From NCBI GenBank assembly GCA_013177895.1, contig JABLXV010000040.1, forward strand, positions 1 to 64,000: a DNA stretch of 64,000 bases, in the 5' to 3' direction. Position 1 is the first letter of the stretch. Each line of letters opens with the position of its first letter. The notes below the pieces were generated by a model, which worked only from the letters and a program-made list of their open reading frames with translations, was not told where the DNA came from and did not search any database. Both the position numbers and the translations under genes were made by a program. This stretch comes from Brevinematales bacterium. Lineage in GTDB: Bacteria; Spirochaetota; Brevinematia; Brevinematales; GWF1-51-8. Shown here piece after piece: positions 16,870 through 25,307 of the stretch.

Positions 16870-18597
16870 TTATGCTTCAATCTTCTCGTTTAATATTGCC
16901 GCGCTTCTTTCAAGAAGGGTCTTTGTATCGTTCACAATAATATCGTGCTTCATTTTGTTCTCAGGAACGGCAAAATCGATAAAGAACTGAGCGATATCCT
17001 TCTTTCTCTCGGAATACCTCGCATCACGGAGCATCAGATATCCGATGATAGTATTCATGGACATCTCTACCAGTCTGCGGGCATGGTATTCCTGATAATC
17101 CTCGTCAGCCTTCTCCTTCACGTAGTGGATAGCATCGAGTGCGAGCTTATGCATTTCACGCACCTTCTTGTGAAGCTCCTCCACCTCGGTGAAATCGAAT
17201 TCCTTCTCATATTTAGCGGTCAGTTCCTCGAACACGCCCTTCACAACACCGCCGATAGCCGCGACAACCTGTAACTGTGTCGTGCCCTCGTAGATATTGG
17301 TGATACGCGCATCGCGAGCAAAACGTTCCACCTTGAACTCACGCATAAATCCTGTACCGCCGTGAACCTGTATAGCGTCATAGGCGACCTGGTTCGCGAT
17401 TTCAGTGGAATAAGCCTTCGACATAGGAGTCATCAACGCGGCGAACTGGGTGTAAAGCTTCGTATCTTCACGAAGTTCTTTATCCATCTCGGGATGTTTT
17501 TCAACCTGATGCTCCAATCCTTCTTTGATATCCACTATAACCGATGTTTCATAAAGCAAAGTACGCGCGGCTTCAACCTTCATTTTCATATTAGCGAGCA
17601 ATTCCTTGACCGCCATGAACTCGCGTATCGATTTCTTAAACTGGATACGTTCGGTCGCGTACTTGTTCGCTTCACGGTAAGCCGCTTCAGCGATACCTAC
17701 TCCCTGCGCGGAGATCGCAAGACGGGCGCCGTTCATCAGGGACATAACGTACTTGATCAAGCCATACTTCCGTTTGCCGACCAGGATCGCGGGCGCATCG
17801 TTGAACTGCAATTCGCAGGTGGGAGATCCGTGAATACCGTATTTATGCTCGATACGGCGTATCTTCATATATTTATCGCGTTCGTAAACAAACATCGACA
17901 GACCGCGTCCGTCGGATGTGCCTTCCTCGCTGCGGGCGAGAACCAGCGATATTTCCCCGCATCCGTTGGTGATGAAGCGCTTCACGCCCTTCAAACGCCA
18001 CTGGCCTTTATCGTCCTGATAGGCCTTGAGATTGACCGCCTGCAGGTCGCTTCCCGCATCGGGTTCGGTGAGAGCCATAGAGCCGGTCACCTCGCCGGAA
18101 CAGAAGCGCGGGAGAAACTTCATCTTAATATCTTCATCTGCGAATTTATTGATGGTTTCCGCGATATCCTGCAACCCGAAAAGGTTCATCAGGGACGCAT
18201 CGGCGCGGGAAACAATCTCGATCGCGATGGAATAAAGCGTAATGGGGCAGTTCAGTCCGCCGTATTTTCTGGGAAGAGTAAATCCCATCAGATCGGCCTG
18301 TTTGAGACGATCCATCGATTCCTGAGTACCCTTCGCGTAACGGACTTCGCCGTTTTCGAAATGCGCTTCCTCGAGATCGACTTCGGTAGCGCGCGGGTCG
18401 ATAAAATTACCCGCAAGGTCGCCAACGATATCGAGAATTCTCTGGTAGGAATCCATCGCATCAGCGTTGTTAGACGGGGCATAGTCGACCTTACCTTTTT
18501 CAGCGAAATTGTCCTCTTTCAGCTCTATTGCGCGGTTTAGGTCAATATGCTTCATATGGAACAAAATGTCATCATTATCACGATAAAAATTCGGCAT
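16870..18597 (-). CDS. Acyl-CoA dehydrogenase, long form
   Basis: 575 residues from the ATG at 18597, with AGGAGG 5 bp upstream; an in-frame extension to 18636 lacks a ribosome site. It is an FAD flavoprotein that oxidises acyl-CoA to enoyl-CoA and passes electrons to ETF. TGSMALTEPDAGSD (FAD/substrate loop), FITNGCGEISLVLARS, QVHGGTGFMREFKVERFARD and IYEGTTQLQ are visible; the Glu of YEGT is the catalytic base position. About 180 residues beyond the usual 380-residue core form a helical C-terminal extension, as in the 560-600-residue ACAD subfamily. It sits 10 bp after etfA, its expected electron acceptor. The chain-length preference cannot be read from sequence alone. Confidence 0.93.
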   Translation of the reverse strand: MPNFYRDNDDILFHMKHIDLNRAIELKEDNFAEKGKVDYAPSNNADAMDSYQRILDIVGDLAGNFIDPRATEVDLEEAHFENGEVRYAKGTQESMDRLKQADLMGFTLPRKYGGLNCPITLYSIAIEIVSRADASLMNLFGLQDIAETINKFADEDIKMKFLPRFCSGEVTGSMALTEPDAGSDLQAVNLKAYQDDKGQWRLKGVKRFITNGCGEISLVLARSEEGTSDGRGLSMFVYERDKYMKIRRIEHKYGIHGSPTCELQFNDAPAILVGKRKYGLIKYVMSLMNGARLAISAQGVGIAEAAYREANKYATERIQFKKSIREFMAVKELLANMKMKVEAARTLLYETSVIVDIKEGLEHQVEKHPEMDKELREDTKLYTQFAALMTPMSKAYSTEIANQVAYDAIQVHGGTGFMREFKVERFARDARITNIYEGTTQLQVVAAIGGVVKGVFEELTAKYEKEFDFTEVEELHKKVREMHKLALDAIHYVKEKADEDYQEYHARRLVEMSMNTIIGYLMLRDARYSERKKDIAQFFIDFAVPENKMKHDIIVNDTKTLLERSAAILNEKIEA

Positions 18598-18607
18598 CGC
18601 TTCCTCC

Positions 18608-19621
18608 TTACTTCTTGAGTGATTTATATACTTCAATAAAGCGAGGGATCACTTCATTGAGATCGCCGACAATCCCATAATGAGCGAGCTTGAAAATAGG
18701 CGCTTCGGGATCGTTATTGATCGCGATAACGCGGTTGGATTCGCTCATACCGGCCATATGCTGGATAGAACCGGATATACCGATAGCAATATAGAGTTTG
18801 GGACGTACAGTCGTACCGGTCTGTCCGACCTGATGGTCTTTCGGGATAAATCCGGCGTCCACAGCCGCGCGGGATGCGCCGACTTCCGCGCCCAGGATGT
18901 GCGCAAGGTCGTGGATCAGTTTAAAGTTATCCTTTGAACCGACGCCGATACCCCCGGATACGATGATATGCGCGCCCTTGAGGTTGACACTCTTCTCATG
19001 CTGGATACGTTTCAGAACCTCCGTCCTGATAATATCCTTCGCAATAGTAGGAGTGAATTCGACTACCTCTCCCTTGCGGGATTTATCTACGGCATTCATC
19101 TTCATCACACCCTCGCGAACGGTCGCCATCTGAGGGCGATGATCGGGGCTGACGATTGTTGCGATTATGTTTCCGCCGAACGCGGGACGAATCTGGTACA
19201 AGATGTTCTTATACTGTTTGTCTTTTCTCGTAAAGTCGCCGATTTTAAGGTTCGTACAGTCGGCTGTCAGGCCTACGCGTATTTCCGACGCGATACGCGG
19301 GGCGAGATCGCGCCCGGTAACTGTCGCTCCGTAAAGTACGATCTGCGGCTGGTACTGCTTGATCATATCCGCCATCGTTCTCGCATACGGCAGCGTGGTG
19401 TAACGCGCGAGCGAGGGATCCTCGGCGATATAGACCGTATCCGCGCCGTAGCTGAACAATAAGGGCGCTAGGTCTTTGACTTTACCGCCGGGAATAACCG
19501 CGCCGGTTTTCACATTCAACGTTTTAGCAAGATCGCAGCCTTTCCCGAGCAGTTCGAGACTGACATCGGAAATCTTTCCGTCATGCTGTTCTATAAATAC
19601 CCATACTTCATTCGTGCTCAT
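18608..19621 (-). CDS. etfA: Electron transfer flavoprotein alpha subunit
   Basis: 337 residues from the ATG at 19621 (MSTNEVWVFIEQ), with AGGGGG upstream; the frame extends six codons further without support. The C-terminal FAD-binding segment is typical: GAEVGASRAAVDAGF, then DHQVGQTGTTVRP, then YIAIGISGSIQHMAGM with NNDPEAPIF downstream. With EtfB it forms the heterodimer that carries electrons to or from acyl-CoA dehydrogenase. It lies 10 bp after etfB and 10 bp before the dehydrogenase. Confidence 0.95.
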   Translation of the reverse strand: MSTNEVWVFIEQHDGKISDVSLELLGKGCDLAKTLNVKTGAVIPGGKVKDLAPLLFSYGADTVYIAEDPSLARYTTLPYARTMADMIKQYQPQIVLYGATVTGRDLAPRIASEIRVGLTADCTNLKIGDFTRKDKQYKNILYQIRPAFGGNIIATIVSPDHRPQMATVREGVMKMNAVDKSRKGEVVEFTPTIAKDIIRTEVLKRIQHEKSVNLKGAHIIVSGGIGVGSKDNFKLIHDLAHILGAEVGASRAAVDAGFIPKDHQVGQTGTTVRPKLYIAIGISGSIQHMAGMSESNRVIAINNDPEAPIFKLAHYGIVGDLNEVIPRFIEVYKSLKK

Positions 19622-19631
19622 TCCGGGCCCC

Positions 19632-20501
19632 CTAACCAATGATATGTTCGGTCATGAGTTCCTTTATCAGGGACTCTATGCCGTCTTTCGACTTATCAAT
19701 ATTCTTGAAATCGCGAGCTTCGAGAACGACGCTTTCGATTTCTTTCACCATAGTGGGAGAACCGGCCAAACCGCACTGTTCGGGAGCGGCTCCGAGATCA
19801 TCATGTCCCCATAGCTTGATGATCACGCTCGAGTTCTTCTCTCCGCCGTTGACATAATCGTCATCGTTGGACTGCGCCTCGAGAGGCGTCATCGCGCGCT
19901 TATACGCGAGCACTTTCTTGGCGGCAGACGGACGGGGATCGTTAGCCTCGTCGGTAACCGTAAGAAGCACCGGCAAAGAAGCGGAAACTTCTTCATATCC
20001 GCCTTCGATCGATCTCTCGATAGTGATCTTTTTGTCTTTGATATCGATGATTTTATCGACATAAGTGACCTGGTTGACTCCGAGTTTCTCGGCAGTCTGC
20101 GGGCCGACCTGCGCGGTGTCGCCGTCAATAGCCTGGCGTCCGCATAAAATAATATCGAACTCTCCTACTTTCTTCACAGCCAGCGAAAGAGCATAGGAGG
20201 TGGCAAGCGTATCGGCTCCGGCGAATATCTTATCCGACAAGAGAACCACATCGTCCGCGCCTCTGAATAAACTTTCGCGCAAAATGTCCGCGGCACGGGG
20301 CGGCCCCATCGAGATAACAGTGACCTTTCCGCCGTACTTATCTTTGATTTTCAACGCTTCTTCGAGCGCATTCAGGTCTTCCGGGTTAAAGATCGCCGGG
20401 AGCTTCGAGCGGTTGACCGTCCCTTCGGGGGTCATCGCGTCGCCGGTGATATTCTGAGTATCCGGAACCTGTTTGACCAATACAATCATGTTGTATTTCA
20501 C
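19632..20501 (-). CDS. etfB: Electron transfer flavoprotein beta subunit
   Basis: 289 residues from a GTG at 20501 that follows a GGAGGTG ribosome site; ATG 20489 (MIVLVKQVPDT) is the alternative. The N-terminal VKQVPDT and the GRQAIDGDTAQVGPQTAEKL segment (about residues 122-141 from this start) are clear. To my knowledge the DGDTAQVGP form occurs in ETFs of clostridial, electron-bifurcating type, while mitochondrial-type ETFs have a different sequence here, so a second FAD rather than AMP in this subunit is plausible. About 30 residues longer than typical at the C-terminus. Confidence 0.93.
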   Translation of the reverse strand: MKYNMIVLVKQVPDTQNITGDAMTPEGTVNRSKLPAIFNPEDLNALEEALKIKDKYGGKVTVISMGPPRAADILRESLFRGADDVVLLSDKIFAGADTLATSYALSLAVKKVGEFDIILCGRQAIDGDTAQVGPQTAEKLGVNQVTYVDKIIDIKDKKITIERSIEGGYEEVSASLPVLLTVTDEANDPRPSAAKKVLAYKRAMTPLEAQSNDDDYVNGGEKNSSVIIKLWGHDDLGAAPEQCGLAGSPTMVKEIESVVLEARDFKNIDKSKDGIESLIKELMTEHIIG

Positions 20502-20513
20502 GTTCACCTCCAC

Positions 20514-21530
20514 TTATGTATTTACGATATTTTTTATACGCAACAATTCATCATTCGCTTCGGAAACCATATCGCCGATAACTTTCTTGATAGGCTTGAT
20601 ATCGTGGAACAACCCGACGCTTTGCCCGGCCATCAACGACCCGTTATCGACGTCTCCGTCGACAGCGGCCTTACGTAACGCGCCGATCCAGAAGCTTTCA
20701 ACCTCATACTGTGCCTGTTCCTTGGTAACTTTTCCTTCCTCAAGATCGCGTATCAGCTTCAATTGGATTTTCCCGAATTCCTCGGAACCCTTATTCTTGA
20801 TCGCGCGGACGGCAACCACCGGAATACGGGGATCGTACTGCGGCGCGGCAATCGCATGACGTGCATGCGCGCGGATAAACGCTTTCTTAAAGTTGGGATG
20901 CACCTGACATTCGTCGGTCAGAACAAAGCGCGTCCCCAATTGAACACCCGCGGCGCCCATCAGGAGAATATTAGCCATCATTTTTCCGGTTCCGATACCC
21001 CCGGCAACAAAGATGGGAACCTCGTTGAACTGGTAGAGTACCTGCTGAAGGAGAATCATGGTAGAAACATACCCGATATGACCGCCGGCCTCATTCCCCT
21101 CGAGCACCAACGCGTCGATACCGTAACGGATTTGCTGATGCGCGCTGGTATCGTTGGATGCGAACGCGATGGTCTTTTTACCCGCGTCCTTCATACCGAC
21201 AACATCTTCCCGTTTCGGAAAGTTTCCGGCGAACACCACAAACGGCACGTCTTTCTTCTTCACAATCTCATACTGTTTCTTAAAATTCGGCGCGATCGTA
21301 ATCAAATTGACCGCAAAGGGCGACTTGATATTGGCGATACACTTATCGAGCTCCTGATCCAGCATCTCCGGGGGCATATTTCCACCCGCGAGTATCCCGA
21401 ATGCGCCGTTGTCGCACACCGCTTTCACTAAATCGTAAGTGCTGACCCATGTCATAGCACCGCACAGAATGGGATATTCCACCCCTAAAAAGTCTTTTCC
21501 TCTTTTCCATAATTTGTCTAATAAGTTCAC
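20514..21530 (-). CDS. Nitronate monooxygenase / FabK-like FMN flavoprotein
   Basis: 338 residues from a GTG start with GGAGGT upstream. The TIM-barrel NPD family is recognisable by PILCGAMTWVS near the N-terminus, FGILAGGNMPPEML, ALVLEGNEAGGHIG (residues about 140-153, active-site His region) and VPIFVAGGIGTGKM (about 172-185, phosphate-binding loop). Members are either nitronate monooxygenases or FMN-dependent enoyl-ACP reductases (FabK). Its position directly before etfB, in a run also holding accD and an acyl-CoA dehydrogenase, would suit a fatty-acyl role, but sequence alone does not decide. Confidence 0.85.
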   Translation of the reverse strand: MNLLDKLWKRGKDFLGVEYPILCGAMTWVSTYDLVKAVCDNGAFGILAGGNMPPEMLDQELDKCIANIKSPFAVNLITIAPNFKKQYEIVKKKDVPFVVFAGNFPKREDVVGMKDAGKKTIAFASNDTSAHQQIRYGIDALVLEGNEAGGHIGYVSTMILLQQVLYQFNEVPIFVAGGIGTGKMMANILLMGAAGVQLGTRFVLTDECQVHPNFKKAFIRAHARHAIAAPQYDPRIPVVAVRAIKNKGSEEFGKIQLKLIRDLEEGKVTKEQAQYEVESFWIGALRKAAVDGDVDNGSLMAGQSVGLFHDIKPIKKVIGDMVSEANDELLRIKNIVNT

Positions 21531-21549
21531 GAATTACCTCCGCTATTTA

Positions 21550-22020
21550 TTAAAATAAAGATTTCTCCATCGCGATTTCATCACAGTCCATCAGGAAAGG
21601 ACAGCTTGTGCAATCTCTCCATATTTTCTGCGGAAAACTTGCTTTGGGAACCTCAAGATAACCTAATCTACTGAAAAAATCAGGGGTACGTGTGAGTACA
21701 AAAGACTTTTTCACTCCATCGTCACGGAGGATATCCTCAGCATACGCAATCAGCAACTTTCCTATGCCCATCTTTTGAAGCGAGGCATCTACCGCAACCG
21801 AACGGATTTCCGCGAGTTCGGTGGAAAAAAACGAGATTGCGCAGCATGCGATAATTTTCCCCTCCAATTCCGCAACGATAAAATTCCTGATGTTCGATAT
21901 CACGTTTTCAACGGACCTTTCCAGCATCAGGTTATTTTTTGCGAATGAATTAATCAGTTCCGCGAGCTTATCCGCTTCCCCGACTTTCGGGGTTCTGATC
22001 TTTATCTCTTCAGAGGGCAT
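21550..22020 (-). CDS. Short ArgA-like GNAT acetyltransferase
   Basis: 156 residues. The GNAT fold is shown by SVAVDASLQKMGIGKLLI (acetyl-CoA binding loop, residues about 73-90) and FFSRLGYLEV. The C-terminal pattern IWRDCTSCPFLMDCDEIAM is characteristic of the short, kinase-domain-free N-acetylglutamate synthases of bacteria, which start arginine biosynthesis. No other arg gene is in the window. Its start lies inside the trxA 3' end (11-bp overlap), which indicates translational coupling. Confidence 0.78.
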   Translation of the reverse strand: MPSEEIKIRTPKVGEADKLAELINSFAKNNLMLERSVENVISNIRNFIVAELEGKIIACCAISFFSTELAEIRSVAVDASLQKMGIGKLLIAYAEDILRDDGVKKSFVLTRTPDFFSRLGYLEVPKASFPQKIWRDCTSCPFLMDCDEIAMEKSLF

Positions 22021-22333
22021 TGTTTATCATATCTATAATTTTATTCTTAGCAACCGCTCCGACAATTTTATCAAAAGGAGCGCCGTTTTTAAAAAGGATC
22101 ATAGTGGGTATGCCGGTAATTCCGAATTGTGCCGGCGTTTCAGTATTGGAATCAACATCCATTTTACCGACTTTTATTTTACCGGAAAACTCCGCGGATA
22201 CCTGTTCGATAACCGGGGCGATCATTCTGCAAGGAGCGCACCATTCAGCCCAAAAATCGACTAGTACCGGTATGGACGATTCGAGCACTTCACTTTTAAA
22301 ATTATCATCATTAATTTCAGGTAAATTCCCCAT
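22010..22333 (-). CDS. trxA: Thioredoxin
   Basis: 107 residues from the ATG at 22333 with AGGAAGG upstream; the frame is open 20 codons further into the preceding gene. The active site is WAEWCAPCRMIAP (Cys pair at about residues 32 and 35) and the cis-proline loop is GIPTMILFKNG. It is a general dithiol reductant. It overlaps the next gene by 11 bp and follows the J-domain gene by 11 bp. Confidence 0.96.
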   Translation of the reverse strand: MGNLPEINDDNFKSEVLESSIPVLVDFWAEWCAPCRMIAPVIEQVSAEFSGKIKVGKMDVDSNTETPAQFGITGIPTMILFKNGAPFDKIVGAVAKNKIIDMINNAL

Positions 22334-22344
22334 TTCACACCTTC

Positions 22345-22983
22345 CTAAATTGTATTTATCTGAATTCGAATACGTTTCATCTTCAAATTCCAATAATTCA
22401 TTTTACTCCTAAAACTGTTAAAATCGACCTCATAAATATCGTTATTCTTGGCATCGCGCGGAACTTCAAAACGAAACTTCTCCACCGTTTTAATAAATCC
22501 CAATCCCTCGCATCGATAACACGATGGATTTTGCCCCACACAAACCGGACAAACCGAACGCGAAGGAATATCGATAATGCCTACTGCCCCGGAATGTATC
22601 TCGCTTTTCGTGATATGAAAAATAATATCCTGTTCGATCTGCTTCGCCATATCCGAAAAAAAGATGCGTTTATCGGTCTTCATTCCCGCCTGCAGCATCG
22701 ATTTCATCGATAGACAATACTCAACCCGGTTCGGGGGTATCCGGTAACCGCTCTCGGGCTTATTATTTATTAAAGTACCGATTGCTTTATCATACTCCTC
22801 TCGTTTCTTATCGTCTATCAATGTTTTATATGCTTCCAGAATCACAATATACTCAGATTCTGAATCCCTGTTAATATCCGGGTGATACTTTAACGAAAGC
22901 CTACGGAAGCTTTCCTTAATTCTACCCTTATCAGCCGCATAATCGATATGAAGAATATCATAAAAAGTCTGTTCTTTTTTCAT
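22345..22983 (-). CDS. J-domain protein with a single zinc-finger pair
   Basis: 212 residues. The N-terminal J domain (residues about 5-68) contains the HPD tripeptide in LKYHPDINRD, which stimulates the DnaK ATPase. The rest differs from DnaJ: there is no Gly/Phe linker, and at residues about 145-162 only one CPVC...CYRCEGLG half finger remains of the four CxxCxGxG repeats. It is probably a specialised co-chaperone. No dnaK or grpE is adjacent. The ribosome site is weak. Confidence 0.82.
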   Translation of the reverse strand: MKKEQTFYDILHIDYAADKGRIKESFRRLSLKYHPDINRDSESEYIVILEAYKTLIDDKKREEYDKAIGTLINNKPESGYRIPPNRVEYCLSMKSMLQAGMKTDKRIFFSDMAKQIEQDIIFHITKSEIHSGAVGIIDIPSRSVCPVCVGQNPSCYRCEGLGFIKTVEKFRFEVPRDAKNNDIYEVDFNSFRSKMNYWNLKMKRIRIQINTI

Positions 22984-23002
22984 TTTTATTTTCTTGGTTG
23001 AA

Positions 23003-23770
23003 TTACATTGAGAAATCTCTACCTAAGTAAATTCTCCTCGCTTCCTCGTTACTGACCAAATCGTCATTGTTTCCGCTGACAAGAATCTTTCCCTCGTGAA
23101 TAACATACGCGCGGTCGACTATTTTCAATGTCTCACGGACATTATGGTCGGTAATCAATATGCCCAACCCACGTTCATTTTTCAAATGGATTATAATTTT
23201 CTGAATATCGGCAATCGCGATCGGATCTATACCGGTAAACGGTTCGTCAAGGAGTAGAAAACGCGGGTGAATCGCGAGAATTCTAGCGACCTCAGTCCTT
23301 CTCTTCTCGCCCCCGGATAACGTGTAGCCCTGCTGTTTGCGGATTTTATTCAATCCTAATTCATCGATCAGATCGTCAGTAATTTGATTTATTTCGTCCT
23401 TGGATTTCCCCTGAATATCGAGAACCGCTTTTATATTATCTTCGACGCTGAGTTTGCGGAATATCGACATTTCCTGGGGCAGATAACCTATTCCCATTCT
23501 CGCCCGCTGGAACATCGGCCGGTAAACAATATCCTTACCGTCTAAAAGTACGGTGCCGTCTTCCGGGCGAACCAATCCTACAATCATATAAAATGTAGTC
23601 GTCTTTCCCGCGCCGTTAGGGCCGAGCAGTCCAACAACTTCGCCTTGCTTAATATGGAAACTTACCCCGTTTACGACCCGGCGTTTTTTATAGACCTTAA
23701 CCAGGTTATCAGCGACAATGCCTTCACCAGAAAGAAATTGTGTAACATCTTCCTTTTCCTTTAAAAACAT
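23003..23770 (-). CDS. lptB: LPS export ABC transporter ATP-binding protein
   Basis: 255 residues. LptB powers extraction of lipopolysaccharide from the inner membrane with LptFG. Walker A is GPNGAGKTTT, the Q-loop region is IGYLPQEMSIFRKLSVEDN, the signature is LSGGEKRRTEVARIL and Walker B is FLLLDEPFTGIDP; the YLPQE-SIFRKL and EPF-GIDP sequences are typical of LptB rather than other ABC ATPases. The N-terminus carries about 16 extra residues. No lptA or lptC is next to it. Its presence supports an outer membrane with LPS. Confidence 0.93.
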   Translation of the reverse strand: MFLKEKEDVTQFLSGEGIVADNLVKVYKKRRVVNGVSFHIKQGEVVGLLGPNGAGKTTTFYMIVGLVRPEDGTVLLDGKDIVYRPMFQRARMGIGYLPQEMSIFRKLSVEDNIKAVLDIQGKSKDEINQITDDLIDELGLNKIRKQQGYTLSGGEKRRTEVARILAIHPRFLLLDEPFTGIDPIAIADIQKIIIHLKNERGLGILITDHNVRETLKIVDRAYVIHEGKILVSGNNDDLVSNEEARRIYLGRDFSM

Positions 23771-23779
23771 AAATATCCC

Positions 23780-24619
23780 TTAATGAGTATAGTTTATCAA
23801 TTCAAATATCGTTTTCTTCAAATCCTTTCGTTTCACGATAATATCGACAAATCCATGATCCTGTAGAAACGCGGCGCGCTGAAAACCGGGCGGAAGTTTC
23901 TGACGTATCGTTTGTTCGATAACACGGGGGCCTGCGAATCCGATGAGAGCCTCAGGCTCGGAAATAATAATATCTCCCAGCATCGCGAACGAGGCGGTGA
24001 CCCCTCCGGTGGTGGGGTCTGTTAAGACAGAAATAAATAATTCGCCTGCATCGGAGAGACGTTTTAACGCCGCGGAGGTTTTAGCCATCTGCATCAGGGA
24101 AAGAATCCCCTCATGCATACGCGCTCCGCCGGAAGCGCTGAATATCAGCATGGGGCGTTTATGTTTAATCGCTTCTTCGATAGCAATCGTTATCTTTTCG
24201 CCGACTACAGACCCCATACTTCCGCCGAGGAAGCTGAAATCCATGACGGCAAGTTCTACGGATACACCGTTCAACTTGCCATGTCCTATCACGACGGCCT
24301 CTTTTAACATGGTTTTTTCCATTGCGCCATGTACTTTTAATTCATAGCGTATTTTACCGTCGTTAAAATCCAACGGGTTAACCGAAACGATATTATTATT
24401 CGTTTCATTAAATGTACCCGGGTCGATTAATGACTGGATACGTTCGAACGCGTTCAATTTGTCATGGAACTCGCAGTTCGGACATACCTTCAGGTTTTCT
24501 TCCCAATCCTTGTTGTAGATCATCGAATTGCAGGATGGACATTTATGCCAAAGCCCGTCCTGAACCGGGTGATGCACCCCTTTTTTAATATTATATTTCT
24601 GCTTTAAAAACCACGCCAT
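23780..24619 (-). CDS. accD: Acetyl-CoA carboxylase carboxyltransferase subunit beta
   Basis: 279 residues. AccD with AccA transfers CO2 from carboxybiotin to acetyl-CoA, the first step of fatty acid synthesis. The N-terminal zinc ribbon uses Cys27, Cys30, Cys46 and Cys49 (KCPSC...VCPNC). The crotonase-like core contains FSASGGARMHEGILSLMQMA and LTDPTTGGVTASFAMLGD. GGAGGTG precedes the ATG. accA is not in the window. Confidence 0.96.
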   Translation of the reverse strand: MAWFLKQKYNIKKGVHHPVQDGLWHKCPSCNSMIYNKDWEENLKVCPNCEFHDKLNAFERIQSLIDPGTFNETNNNIVSVNPLDFNDGKIRYELKVHGAMEKTMLKEAVVIGHGKLNGVSVELAVMDFSFLGGSMGSVVGEKITIAIEEAIKHKRPMLIFSASGGARMHEGILSLMQMAKTSAALKRLSDAGELFISVLTDPTTGGVTASFAMLGDIIISEPEALIGFAGPRVIEQTIRQKLPPGFQRAAFLQDHGFVDIIVKRKDLKKTIFELINYTH

Positions 24620-24644
24620 TTCAGCACCTCCACCTTCAGTTCAA

Positions 24645-25307
24645 TTACTTAACTGCTTCCGTTAAAATCGCGACTGAATTGCTGGAACCGATTCTGTCGG
24701 CTCCGGCATGAATCAGATTTAACGCAGTTTCAAGAGTTTTAATGCCACCGGAAGCCTTAATACGGATGCTGTTGCCTCCTATTCTTTTCATTAATTGTAT
24801 ATCTTCTTCTGTCGCGCCGCCGGAACCGAATCCGGTGGATGTTTTTACGAAATCACATCCGGCTTCTATACATAGTTTTACAGCGGTTTCTTTTTCCGCG
24901 TCAGTAAGAAAGCATGTCTCGATGATCACTTTCAGGACTTTATCACCGGCGGCTTTTTTACAACGAATTAATTCGTTACGGATGTAAGGAAGTCTTTTAT
25001 CTTTCAGCTTGCTGATATTTATAACCATATCAACTTCTTCCGCGCCGTCAGCAATCGCTTTTTTTATCTCGCTTGCTTTTATCGTGTTTCGGTTCGCTCC
25101 CAACGGGAAACCGATCACCGTACAGACTTTTACATCGGATTCTTTCAGCCATCGCACGCAGTTTTTTACCCATGCCGGATTGACGCAGACCGAGAAAAAC
25201 CCATGTGCTCTAGCTTCAGCGCAGAGCTTCTTGATATCGCGCTCGCGGCAGTCGGCCTTCAGGTTTGTATGATCGAAGTACTTCGCAAAATTATTTGGGA
25301 TTGTCAT
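24645..25307 (-). CDS. deoC: Deoxyribose-phosphate aldolase
   Basis: 220 residues from the ATG at 25307 (MTIPNNFAKYFDHTNLK), overlapping the end of ctpA by 17 bp; the frame is open 13 codons further inside ctpA. It cleaves 2-deoxyribose-5-phosphate to glyceraldehyde-3-phosphate and acetaldehyde. The Schiff-base lysine is in CDFVKTSTGF, the second active-site lysine in IRIKASGGI, and the Asp of EEVDMVINIS completes the set. Length is normal for the bacterial class I enzyme. Confidence 0.95.
   Translation of the reverse strand: MTIPNNFAKYFDHTNLKADCRERDIKKLCAEARAHGFFSVCVNPAWVKNCVRWLKESDVKVCTVIGFPLGANRNTIKASEIKKAIADGAEEVDMVINISKLKDKRLPYIRNELIRCKKAAGDKVLKVIIETCFLTDAEKETAVKLCIEAGCDFVKTSTGFGSGGATEEDIQLMKRIGGNSIRIKASGGIKTLETALNLIHAGADRIGSSNSVAILTEAVK

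Noticed and set aside
17362-18540. Plus-strand open frame of 392 codons
   Set aside because: It lies entirely antisense to the acyl-CoA dehydrogenase, has no recognisable domain and no ribosome site; it is a shadow of biased codon use.
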